Source: an uncultured Clostridia bacterium (lineage in GTDB: Bacteria; Bacillota; Clostridia; Oscillospirales; Oscillospiraceae). Taken from it: a DNA stretch of 64,000 nt. Location of the stretch: positions 52,903 through 116,902 of the forward strand of contig CAMNQX010000004.1 of the NCBI GenBank assembly GCA_946550725.1, in the 5' to 3' direction. The notes under the pieces were generated by a model. It searched no databases. It was not told where the DNA came from and saw only the letters and a program-made list of their open reading frames with translations. Both the position numbers and the translations under genes were made by a program. Shown here piece by piece: positions 1 to 6,473 of the stretch. Each line of letters starts with the position of its first letter. The first letter of the stretch is position 1.

Positions 1-785
1 AGGACCTGGGCCTCTACGCCAACCTCCGTCCCGCCGTCCTCCGCCCCGCCCTGGCGGACGCCTGCCCCCTGAAAAAGGAGACCGCCGACAAGGGCATCGA
101 CCTGATGCTGGTGCGGGAGCTGACGGGGGGCATCTACTTCGGCCAGCGGGAGCGGTACGACACCCCCGACCGGGGGGTGGAGTGCGCCGACCGCATGGCG
201 TACAGCGAGCTGGAGATCGAGCGCATCGGCCGCCGGGCCTTCGAGTTGGCCCGCCTGCGCCGCAAAAAGGTGTCCAGCGTGGACAAGGCCAACGTGCTGG
301 AGACCTCCCGCCTGTGGCGCAGCGTGATGCACCGCCTGGCGGCGGAATACCCCGATGTAGCCTACGAGGACGTGCTGGTGGACAACTGCGCCATGCAGAT
401 CGTCCGCGACCCCGGCCAGTTCGACGTGATGGTCACGGAGAATATGTTCGGCGACATCCTCTCCGACGAGGCCAGCATGGTCACCGGCTCCATCGGCCTC
501 CTGCCCTCCGCCTCCATGGGGGACGCGGCCCCCGCCCTCTATGAGCCGATCCACGGCTCCGCCCCCGACATCGCCGGGCAGGACAAGGCCAACCCCATCG
601 CCACCATCCTCTCCGCCGCCATGATGCTGCGCTACTCCTTCCACCTCCCCGCCGAGGCGGACGCGGTAGAGCGGGCGGTGGACGCCGTTCTGGCGGCGGG
701 CTGGCGCACCGCCGACACCGCCGAGCCGGGGGTCACTCCCATCGGCACCAAGCAGATGGGCGAGCTGATCTGCGCGGCCCTGTAA
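1..785 (+). CDS. leuB: 3-isopropylmalate dehydrogenase, 3' part (5' end outside window)
   Basis: This is the C-terminal part of the leucine-pathway enzyme that oxidises and decarboxylates 3-isopropylmalate to 2-oxoisocaproate with NAD+ in the cytoplasm. The reading frame is open from base 3 ([12 protein letters not shown] at the cut end), so the gene begins upstream of the window. Visible family motifs are [12 protein letters not shown], the substrate-binding [14 protein letters not shown] segment, the metal/substrate region [16 protein letters not shown], and the nucleotide-binding [12 protein letters not shown]. The C-terminus is of normal length and a strong terminator follows. The neighbouring isopropylmalate genes presumably lie upstream and cannot be seen. 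Confidence 0.96.
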   Translation, partial: DLGLYANLRPAVLRPALADACPLKKETADKGIDLMLVRELTGGIYFGQRERYDTPDRGVECADRMAYSELEIERIGRRAFELARLRRKKVSSVDKANVLETSRLWRSVMHRLAAEYPDVAYEDVLVDNCAMQIVRDPGQFDVMVTENMFGDILSDEASMVTGSIGLLPSASMGDAAPALYEPIHGSAPDIAGQDKANPIATILSAAMMLRYSFHLPAEADAVERAVDAVLAAGWRTADTAEPGVTPIGTKQMGELICAAL

Positions 786-802
786 AGCCCCAAAAGACAT
801 CC

Positions 803-846
803 AGCCGTTGTTCCGAAGGCTTCGGAACAACGGCTTTTGGTTTTTT
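803..846 (+). terminator. intrinsic terminator after leuB
   Basis: A GC-balanced stem (AGCCGTTGTTCCGAA with its complement TTCGGAACAACGGCT) with a very short loop is followed by TTTGGTTTTTT. It closes the leucine transcription unit 18 bases after the leuB stop. Confidence 0.9.
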
Positions 847-857
847 ACATCTCCCTC

Positions 858-908
858 TTGACATATATCGAATATTGATATATACTTGCTATACCGATAT
901 TCGATATA
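858..908 (+). promoter_or_regulatory. padR promoter with paired palindromic operators
   Basis: TTGACA (858-863) and TATACT (881-886) are separated by 17 bases. An AT-rich arm at 864-880 (TATATCGAATATTGATA) sits in the spacer and its near reverse complement lies at 892-908, between the -10 box and the ribosome binding site. Each arm is itself close to a palindrome around ATATCGATAT. This layout fits PadR autorepression; the operator assignment is inference from position and symmetry. Confidence 0.75.
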
Positions 909-920
909 GGAGGCGGTCGG

Positions 921-1241
921 ATGGCGCGCAAAAAACTGGAGACCCTGACCGAGCAGATGTACTACGTTCTTCTTTCCCTGCTGGAGGAGCCGCGGCACGG
1001 CTACGGCATCATGCAGTACGTCTCCCGCCTGACGGACGCTCGGGTGGACATCGGCGCGGGGACGCTGTACGCCCTGCTGGAGCGCTTTGAGCGGGAGGGC
1101 CTCATCACCCTTCTGGAACACCAGGAGGGCCGGAAGTATTACACCATCTCCCAGAAGGGACGGGAGGTTTTGGCCGCAGAACATGAGCGTCTGCGCCGCC
1201 TGGTGGCGGACGGCGCGCGGCTGTTGGAAACGGAGGGCTGA
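921..1241 (+). CDS. PadR family transcriptional regulator
   Basis: A 106-residue winged-helix repressor of the short PadR class. Residues 10-85 carry the PadR signature: an N-terminal helix (EQMYYVLLSLLEEPRHGYGI), the recognition region with GAGTLYALLERFEREGLI, and the wing around EGRKYYTISQKGREVL. The start is fixed by AGGAGG at 908-913. The following gene starts 2 bases after the stop, so the pair is co-transcribed. Proteins of this class usually repress themselves and a neighbouring membrane-protein gene in response to a small hydrophobic ligand or envelope stress; the palindromes in the promoter support autoregulation. The ligand cannot be read from sequence. Confidence 0.93.
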   Translation: MARKKLETLTEQMYYVLLSLLEEPRHGYGIMQYVSRLTDARVDIGAGTLYALLERFEREGLITLLEHQEGRKYYTISQKGREVLAAEHERLRRLVADGARLLETEG

Positions 1242-1243
1242 GC

Positions 1244-1918
1244 GTGAAGTACAAATTCGGCTTCTTCCCCTTCACGCCTCTGGACTACAAGGCCGCGCAG
1301 GACTATTTGGATCACAAGGCGGCGCAGGGCTGGGTGCTGAGGCGCCTTCTGCTGGGCTATCTCGCCCAGTTTGAGCCTGCCCAAGGCCGGCGGCATTTTG
1401 TGGACGTCTGCTCCTATGCCAGCTTCGGCGCGAACTATGACTATATCCAGCTCTGCTCCGACGCAGGCTGGGAGCTGATCCCTCCCACCGACCTCCACTA
1501 CATGGTGATCTTCCGTTCCAAGTTGGGCGTAGACCCCCAGTCCATCCAAAGCGATCCCTCTTTTGAGTGGAAGGAGTTTTTCCGCAAGCAGGTGTTTCAG
1601 CGGCTTATCTTCGCCGGGCTTTACTGCCTGCTTTTTTGGCTGCCGGAGCTGGTGACCGGCGACTTTTACAGCTGGGCCGAGCTTGCCGCCCTCCCCGGTT
1701 CCCCCCTGCTCATTCTGGGCGTGATCTTGACCGCTACCGCCTGTCCGTGGCAGCTCTTCCACATCATCTCCTATCTTTTTCAATGCCGCAGGCTGGGGAA
1801 AATGGCACCTCAGCGGTGGCGGCCGAACTATCTCCGCAGTACGCTCAACTTTTGTTTTGCGCTTGTCCTAATGGTTCTCTTGTGCGCCGCCACGGTCAGC
1901 GCGTTCTCTCTTCTATGA
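1244..1918 (+). CDS. DUF2812 domain membrane protein
   Basis: A 224-residue protein starting at GTG, 2 bases after the padR stop. The N-terminal half is soluble and resembles DUF2812 (KYKFGFFPFTPLDYKAAQ, then a QGW-containing segment and a domain ending near DLHYMVIFRS). The C-terminal half contains about three hydrophobic segments (LIFAGLYCLLFWLPELV, LLILGVILTATACPWQLF, FALVLMVLLCAATVSAFSLL). DUF2812 proteins commonly sit beside PadR regulators and are their usual regulated partner; their biochemical role is unknown. The GTG start is supported by tight coupling to padR rather than by a strong ribosome binding site of its own. Confidence 0.85.
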   Translation: MKYKFGFFPFTPLDYKAAQDYLDHKAAQGWVLRRLLLGYLAQFEPAQGRRHFVDVCSYASFGANYDYIQLCSDAGWELIPPTDLHYMVIFRSKLGVDPQSIQSDPSFEWKEFFRKQVFQRLIFAGLYCLLFWLPELVTGDFYSWAELAALPGSPLLILGVILTATACPWQLFHIISYLFQCRRLGKMAPQRWRPNYLRSTLNFCFALVLMVLLCAATVSAFSLL

Positions 1919-1923
1919 CCCGC

Positions 1924-1960
1924 AAAAAACGGCGGCCTCCCGCAGGAGGCCGCCGTTTTC
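1924..1960. terminator. bidirectional terminator between convergent genes
   Basis: AAAAAACGGCGGCCTCC pairs with its complement GGAGGCCGCCGTTTTC across a 4-base loop. A-rich and T-rich flanks make it usable in both directions, serving the DUF2812 gene on the plus strand and the four-helix-bundle gene ending at 1961 on the minus strand. Confidence 0.9.
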
Positions 1961-2395
1961 TTATAGATAGCGTCTCATTTCCACCGTCAGCCGCTCTTCC
2001 AGGTCGATGAGGTCCTTGGCCACGTTCTTACTGTCCTCGTCGGCGGCCTTGTACTGGTTAAGATATTTGCGCAGGGACTTGACCCCCATGTTGCACCCGT
2101 CAGTGATGAGGTCGGCCACGGTGGCGTCGCCGTCGTCCATAGCCAGCTTGGCGTTGGTCTTGAGCCAGCCCATCCCCTTGACCATGGGATTCAGTTCCTT
2201 GCCCTCGTCGTGATAGCGGTCTAACAAGCCTTGCAGACGGCGGTCCAGCGCCTCGTGCTCGCTCCTGCTCTCCGCCAGGTGATCCCGCAGTTCGCCGCTC
2301 TGAGCGTGGGGCAGGACCTGCTCGATGGCGTCTACGCCCATTTTGACCCCCGCGTCGCACTCCCGCAAAAGCCGGATGGTGTCCTGTTCGATCAT
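1961..2395 (-). CDS. four-helix-bundle (DUF2383/PA2169-like, ferritin-like) protein
   Basis: A 144-residue, highly charged, almost wholly helical soluble protein. The start is the ATG at 2395 because AAGGAGGG precedes it; an in-frame ATG 16 codons upstream has no ribosome binding site. The arrangement of two helix pairs separated by a proline/glycine segment (KELNPMVKGMGWLKT), with conserved acidic patches and a C-terminal LIDLEERLTVEMRRYL helix, resembles ferritin-like DUF2383 bundles. I see no clear di-iron ExxH pairs, so oxidase activity is not claimed. The family match is made by eye and is moderately sure; it could also be a generic stress-related helical bundle. Confidence 0.6.
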   Translation of the reverse strand: MIEQDTIRLLRECDAGVKMGVDAIEQVLPHAQSGELRDHLAESRSEHEALDRRLQGLLDRYHDEGKELNPMVKGMGWLKTNAKLAMDDGDATVADLITDGCNMGVKSLRKYLNQYKAADEDSKNVAKDLIDLEERLTVEMRRYL

Positions 2396-2465
2396 ATCGT
2401 TCCCTCCTTTTGCCGTAGTTTGCGTCAAAGGAGGAAAGCCCATACCTCAAGCCGTCTGTTTTTCC

Positions 2466-2819
2466 TTACTTGCCCAGGGCGGCGGTCCACTCCGGCTCCC
2501 GGAAGCCCACCAGCACGAAGCCGTCGCCCACCAAAATGGGCCGCTTCACCAGCATCCCGTCCGAGGCCAGCAGCGTCAGCTGCTCTTCCTCGCTCATGGC
2601 GGGCAGCTTGTCCTTCAGCGCCAGCTCCTTGTATTTCAGGCCGCTGGTGTTGAAAAACCGCCGCAGGGGCAGGCCGCTTCTGCTCCACCACTCCTTCAGT
2701 TCCTCCGCCGTGGGCGGCTCCTCCTTGATGTGCCGGGCGGTAAAGACGACACTTCGTTCCTCCAGCCACCGCCGCGCCTTTTTGCAGGTGGTGCACGGCG
2801 GATATTCTACAAACAACAT
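2466..2819 (-). CDS. ArsC/Spx-family thioredoxin-fold protein
   Basis: A 117-residue protein of the arsenate reductase/Spx/MgsR family. Near the N-terminus it has the redox motif CTTC inside YPPCTTCKKARRWLEE, and the family features FNTSGLKYKE and the cis-proline loop MLVKRPILV are present. Starts at the ATG at 2819 after AGGAGGGG. Members without the conserved Arg/His set of true ArsC often act as redox-linked regulators or as glutaredoxin-like reductases; which applies here cannot be decided. It lies just downstream of the HPr gene on the same strand with a 41-base gap, so it may be read with the fructose operon. Confidence 0.85.
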   Translation of the reverse strand: MLFVEYPPCTTCKKARRWLEERSVVFTARHIKEEPPTAEELKEWWSRSGLPLRRFFNTSGLKYKELALKDKLPAMSEEEQLTLLASDGMLVKRPILVGDGFVLVGFREPEWTAALGK

Positions 2820-2860
2820 GTCTGCCCCTCCTTTGTGTTTGGTTGGAATATGCCAGCGTA

Positions 2861-3121
2861 TTACAGATTGTCCTTGAAGAACTGCTCCAGCTTGGCGGCG
2901 TTGGCGTCCTCGCTGCCGCCCTCCACGGTGACGGTAACGGTCTCCCCCTGCTTGATGCCCAGGGCCATCAGGGCCATGAGCTTGGTGGTCAGCGCGGAGC
3001 GGCCGTCCGACTTGGTGATGGTGACGGTGCTGTCCAGCTCCTTGGCGGCCTTGGACAGCAGTCCGGCGGGACGGGCGTGGATGCCAACGGGGTCGGTGAT
3101 GATGTAGGTGAACTGTTTCAT
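2861..3121 (-). CDS. HPr-like phosphocarrier protein
   Basis: An 86-residue HPr of the sugar phosphotransferase system, which relays phosphate from enzyme I to sugar-specific IIA domains. The active-site His15 is intact in GIHARPAG. The regulatory segment that in Firmicutes reads KSIMGVMSLGI here reads TKLMALMALGI, so the position aligned with the HPr-kinase target Ser46 is Lys47 (a Thr precedes it). Phosphorylation by HPr kinase and the CcpA co-repressor role would therefore be lost or altered. The gene starts 12 bases after the fruK stop and has TATTTCC/GGAGGA upstream. Its place beside fruK suggests a fructose-dedicated HPr (FPr-like role), while a housekeeping HPr may exist elsewhere. Confidence 0.9.
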   Translation of the reverse strand: MKQFTYIITDPVGIHARPAGLLSKAAKELDSTVTITKSDGRSALTTKLMALMALGIKQGETVTVTVEGGSEDANAAKLEQFFKDNL

Positions 3122-3133
3122 AGTATTTCCTCC

Positions 3134-4036
3134 TCAAAATGTATTCAGAAGCTCTAAAACCTGTTCTTTCTTTGCCAATCCTTCGGAAAAGGCGGTGGCG
3201 GAGCCGGTGGCCGCCCCCAGCTTGTGGGCCATGGCGTAGTCCCTGTGCTCCAGCCACCCGGCCAGGAACCCAGCCACCATGGAATCCCCCGCGCCCACAG
3301 AGTTGTGTACCTTCCCCTTGGGCACGCCCAGGCGGTGGACCGCCCCTGTCTCGTCCAGCAGCAGCGAGCCGTTCCCCGCCATGGATACCAGCACGTTCCG
3401 CGCGCCCCGCTCCTGAAGCCGGCGGGCGCAGTCCTCGATCTCCTGATCCGTGGTCAGCGCCTTGCCGAAGATCTCCCCCAGCTCGTGGTTGTTGGGCTTG
3501 ATGAGGAAGGGGCGGTAGGGCAGCACGGCGCACAGCAGATCCCGGGTGGCGTCCACCACGGTGAGAATGTCCCGGCCCTCCAGGCGGGCCAGGATATTCT
3601 GGTACACGTCGTCGGGCAGAGACGCGGGGATGGAGCCAGCCAGCACCAGCACGTCCCCTGCCTGGAGGCGGTCCAGCTTGTCGAACAGCTCGGCCAGGGC
3701 GGCGGCGGGAATGGCAGGGCCTTTTCCGTTGATCTCCGTCTCCTTCCCCGCCTTGATCTTCACGTTGATGCGGGTCAGCCCCTCAGGGAGCCAGATAAAG
3801 TCGGTGGAAATGCCCACCTGCCGCAGACCCTGATCCAGCGCCTGGCCTGTAAAGCCCGCCAGAAAGCCCAGGGCCACGTTGTCCACACCCAAATTGCGAA
3901 GGACGGTGGAGACGTTGATGCCCTTGCCGCCCCACTGGAGCTCGTCGCTCTCAGTGCGGTTGGTCTCCCCGGCCTGGAAGCTGTTCATTCGCACCACATA
4001 GTCCAGAGCCGGGTTGAATGTTACCGTATAGACCAT
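3134..4036 (-). CDS. fruK: 1-phosphofructokinase
   Basis: A 300-residue PfkB-family kinase that converts fructose 1-phosphate to fructose 1,6-bisphosphate. The start MVYTVTFNPALDYVVRM and the segment TNRTESDELQWGGKGINVS are typical of FruK/LacC-type enzymes, and the PfkB signature 2 with the catalytic Asp is GKVHNSVGAGDSMVAGFL. Full family length. It starts 6 bases after the fruR stop and precedes the HPr gene by 12 bases, forming a compact operon. The product of a fructose PTS is its substrate, yet the permease gene upstream is only a remnant, so substrate must come from another PTS in the genome. Confidence 0.93.
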   Translation of the reverse strand: MVYTVTFNPALDYVVRMNSFQAGETNRTESDELQWGGKGINVSTVLRNLGVDNVALGFLAGFTGQALDQGLRQVGISTDFIWLPEGLTRINVKIKAGKETEINGKGPAIPAAALAELFDKLDRLQAGDVLVLAGSIPASLPDDVYQNILARLEGRDILTVVDATRDLLCAVLPYRPFLIKPNNHELGEIFGKALTTDQEIEDCARRLQERGARNVLVSMAGNGSLLLDETGAVHRLGVPKGKVHNSVGAGDSMVAGFLAGWLEHRDYAMAHKLGAATGSATAFSEGLAKKEQVLELLNTF

Positions 4037-4041
4037 TTCGG

Positions 4042-4785
4042 TCAGACCTCCTTGATGTCGGTATACTCCCGGTACCGGCTGTCGTTCAGCCGTTCGGTGA
4101 TGATCCGCGCCCGGTCCAGAGGCAGGACAGACGCGGCGGTAATGGTGCCAAACTTACTGGAGTCCGCCAGCACCCAGGTCTCCCGGGCATGGGCGGCGGC
4201 GGTGGCCTTCACCATGGCCTCCTCCGGGTCGGGGGTGGTAAAGCCGGGGTCAACGGCGATGCCGTTGGTGCCCAAAAAGGCTTTGGTGAAGTTGTACTTC
4301 TTCAGCCCCTCCATAGCTTCCCCGCCGATGATGGCCAGGGTGCCCGGCTTGAGCACGCCGCCCAGCACATAGGTACGCAGGCCCCGCCGGGGCAGGCGCT
4401 GGATGCACTCCACGCTGTTGGTGACGAAGGTGGCGCGGACAGTGGGGATATAGTCCACCATGTGCATCACGGTGGAGCCGGCGTCCAGGTAGACCACGTC
4501 GTCGTCGGTGATGAGGCTGGCGGCATACTTGGCGATGCGGATCTTTTCCGGCGTGTGGAGCTGGCGCTTGGTATCCATGTCCAGCTCCTCCGTCCGGAAT
4601 TCCTCCCGCACGGGCATGGCGCCGCCGTGGACCTTATTCAGCTTACCCCGACGGGCCAGCTCGTTCAGGTCCCGGCGGATGGTGGCCTCCGACGCGCCGG
4701 TCACCCGGCACAGCTGGGCCACGCTCACCGCCTGTTCCTTTTCCAGTTCGGCCAAAATGGCCTCCATCCGCACCTCAGCCAGCAT
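4042..4785 (-). CDS. fruR: DeoR-family repressor of the fructose operon
   Basis: A 247-residue DeoR/GlpR-type repressor. The N-terminal winged helix is clear (MEAILAELEKEQAVSVAQL, then GASEATIRRDLNELARRGKL) and the C-terminal ribose-isomerase-like sensor domain includes VYLDAGSTVMHMV and the GGVLKPGTLAIIGG region. Family length. First gene of a tight minus-strand operon with fruK and HPr. FruR proteins of this class respond to fructose phosphates; paired AAACAATCAAA-type sequences upstream of the fruA remnant are candidate binding sites. The gene symbol is assigned from its linkage to fruK. Confidence 0.88.
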   Translation of the reverse strand: MLAEVRMEAILAELEKEQAVSVAQLCRVTGASEATIRRDLNELARRGKLNKVHGGAMPVREEFRTEELDMDTKRQLHTPEKIRIAKYAASLITDDDVVYLDAGSTVMHMVDYIPTVRATFVTNSVECIQRLPRRGLRTYVLGGVLKPGTLAIIGGEAMEGLKKYNFTKAFLGTNGIAVDPGFTTPDPEEAMVKATAAAHARETWVLADSSKFGTITAASVLPLDRARIITERLNDSRYREYTDIKEV

Positions 4786-4938
4786 ATCTCCGGCTCCTTT
4801 CCATTTTCGTTTTCCACATCATATCATCAAAAACGCGCAGGGTCAAGCAGACTCTCTCACTCCTCCTCGGGGTAGGACACGCCCCACTCCCGCCCGGAGC
4901 GGCCTACGCTCCGCCTTTCCTGTGTTCCGGGCCGGATC

Positions 4939-5071
4939 TCACGCCTTCTTCTTTTTCAGCAAGCCCAGCAGAGCATCCCCCCACAGAGCCGATGGCGATG
5001 GCGGCGGACTTGTCTGCGGGGGTGGCGCGAAGCTGGATCCCATCGGGACTGAGCAGATCGGTGATTCGCAT
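4939..5071 (-). pseudogene. fruA: end-joined remnant of PTS fructose permease gene fruA
   Basis: A well-formed start (AAGGAAGG then ATG at 5071) begins MRITDLLSPDGIQLRAT, the characteristic first residues of the IIA domain of a fructose PTS permease. After about 24 codons the sequence jumps to what reads, in the +1 frame, as ALLGLLKKKKA and stop at 4939-4941, which looks like the far C-terminus of the membrane IIC domain. The two ends are joined across a run of six G; removing one G would make one continuous short frame. Roughly 600 codons of IIA/IIB/IIC are missing. In the original frame translation ends at 4904 as a 55-residue nonsense product. The IIA start match is strong; the IIC end match is inferred from composition and family habit. 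Confidence 0.7.
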
Positions 5072-5092
5072 GGTCGTGACATCCTTCCTTAA

Positions 5093-5149
5093 TTTGATTG
5101 TTTTTGATTGGTTCCTGTTGTCTGAATGATACCACGTCAAACAATCAAA
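5093..5149 (-). promoter_or_regulatory. candidate FruR operator pair upstream of the fruA remnant
   Basis: TTTGATTGTTT (5093-5103) and its exact reverse complement AAACAATCAAA (5139-5149) flank the likely promoter region of the fruA remnant, and a further TTTGATTG follows at 5103-5110. Inverted or repeated short AT-rich boxes in front of fructose genes are typical DeoR-type operators. No good -35/-10 pair with standard spacing was found here, so this is a site proposal only. Confidence 0.5.
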
Positions 5150-5230
5150 GTCTATCATTTTCGCTTAATTTTGCTCGCAAAAATGACTGTCCATTTTTGG
5201 TGCATTTCACAACGGCGTCCCTCGGCGCGC

Positions 5231-5262
5231 AAAAAAGAACACCCAAACGGGTGTTCTTTTTT
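5231..5262. terminator. bidirectional terminator
   Basis: AAAAAAGAACACCC, loop AAAC, then GGGTGTTCTTTTTT. It stands between the fruA remnant promoter region and the 3' end of the rpiR gene. On the minus strand it would terminate rpiR-distal read-through poorly placed for rpiR, about 90 bases past its stop. Confidence 0.8.
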
Positions 5263-5351
5263 GTGAAAAACATGGCTGAAACGGCCGCATTCTTCGTCTG
5301 CAAGGGAGCTTGCGGCACAGGATGTAAAAAGCTTGCCGGATGAAGCGCAAC

Positions 5352-6206
5352 TTAATATTCAAAGAAGAAATTGTCCATTCTGTGTTGGCTGTTGAGGATG
5401 GAGTCGCTGTTCATCCGCTTTTGCTTCAGGCTCTTATCCCTCTCCAAAAGCGCGCAATACAGAATGTCCGTCACATAGAGGAACATCAAATTGTTGGAAA
5501 TGGACACGGAATTTTGGGTCGTGATCTTATCGCTGATAATAAATTTGTGGTCGATCAAACTGCTGAGTTTTGGGGAATCATAGCTGCTGATGGAAATGAT
5601 GGTAACGCCCTTGTCCCGGCAAATACTGATCGCCTGATACAGGTCCTGGACCAGCAAGGTAGGGGCGATCACGATCACCAAATCGTCCCGGCCAATATTG
5701 CTGGCGATCATGCGCACGTCGTTCAGATCCGTGATCGCCTTGGCATAAAGGCCCACCATGCTGAGCTTAAATTCCAGCTCCCGGGCCACAAAGCTGGTGT
5801 AGGAGAGGCCAAGGATAAAAATATGCCCAGCCTTTTGCATCGCGGCGGCCGCGTGAAATACCTCATTCTCATCCAACATGGCGGAGGTATTGACCAGCAT
5901 ATGCCGGTAATCCTGGCTGATGGCGGTCAGGAAATTGGTCTGCACCTCCGGCTCATTCTGAAACATATTATTATAGAAATTCTCCTGCGCCAGAGCCACC
6001 TTAAAGCTATTAAAACCCTTAAAACCGATCTTTTTGCAAAACCGGTTGATGCTGGCCTCAGAGGTGTTCGTATTGTGCGCGATCGCGGTAATGGTGCTGG
6101 TCACGACCTTATCCGGGTTGTTGATCACATATTGGGCGATCCCATTCTCGCTAACAGTCAGGCTGGGCTGCATGGAGACGATTTTCGCAATAACGGCAGA
6201 AACCAA
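5352..6206 (-). CDS. RpiR/MurR-family transcriptional regulator
   Basis: A 284-residue regulator with an N-terminal RpiR helix-turn-helix (about residues 1-80, including SENGIAQYVINNPDKVV and NTSEASINRFCKKIGFKGF) and a C-terminal SIS sugar-phosphate-binding domain (GHIFILGLSYTSFVARELE, then DLVIVIAP and GVTIISISSY). I place the start at TTG 6206 because AAGGAGGT lies at the right distance; an in-frame ATG 17 codons upstream lacks one. It diverges from the FAD-oxidoreductase/permease/hydantoinase cluster across a 267-base AT-rich gap holding a palindrome, so it is the likely regulator of that cluster. SIS domains usually bind phosphosugars, which is at odds with a hydantoinase-type pathway and worth noting. 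Confidence 0.88.
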   Translation of the reverse strand: MVSAVIAKIVSMQPSLTVSENGIAQYVINNPDKVVTSTITAIAHNTNTSEASINRFCKKIGFKGFNSFKVALAQENFYNNMFQNEPEVQTNFLTAISQDYRHMLVNTSAMLDENEVFHAAAAMQKAGHIFILGLSYTSFVARELEFKLSMVGLYAKAITDLNDVRMIASNIGRDDLVIVIAPTLLVQDLYQAISICRDKGVTIISISSYDSPKLSSLIDHKFIISDKITTQNSVSISNNLMFLYVTDILYCALLERDKSLKQKRMNSDSILNSQHRMDNFFFEY

Positions 6207-6355
6207 GGGGCCACCTCCTTCAAGGAAATTTTTATCAATATACCACAAACGCTGCAAAAAGTCAAACGTTGGAACTTCTTTGGCATTACAGTCGATTTGT
6301 GCAAGACCGACAAATCAAAAACTTTCAAATTGTGCAAAAATAATTTTCATTAATC

Positions 6356-6384
6356 TTGACAGTTTTCGAAAATTATGATATTTT
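6356..6384 (+). promoter_or_regulatory. promoter of the FAD-oxidoreductase cluster with a palindrome in the spacer
   Basis: TTGACA (6356-6361), 17 bases, TATTTT (6379-6384). The perfect palindrome TTTTCGAAAA (6363-6372) sits between the boxes, a classic position for a repressor or activator; the divergent RpiR protein is the obvious candidate. The -10 box is weak, and TATGAT is an alternative at shorter spacing. The remainder of 6207-6473 is AT-rich with no further clear element. Confidence 0.55.
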
Positions 6385-6473
6385 CTAAAAGCAAGGGGGT
6401 AAATTTCACCAAAGGTTCACCCCTCTGACGCGTTTGTTTTGATGGTTATGTCAACAAAGTGGAGGTGTGCAAG

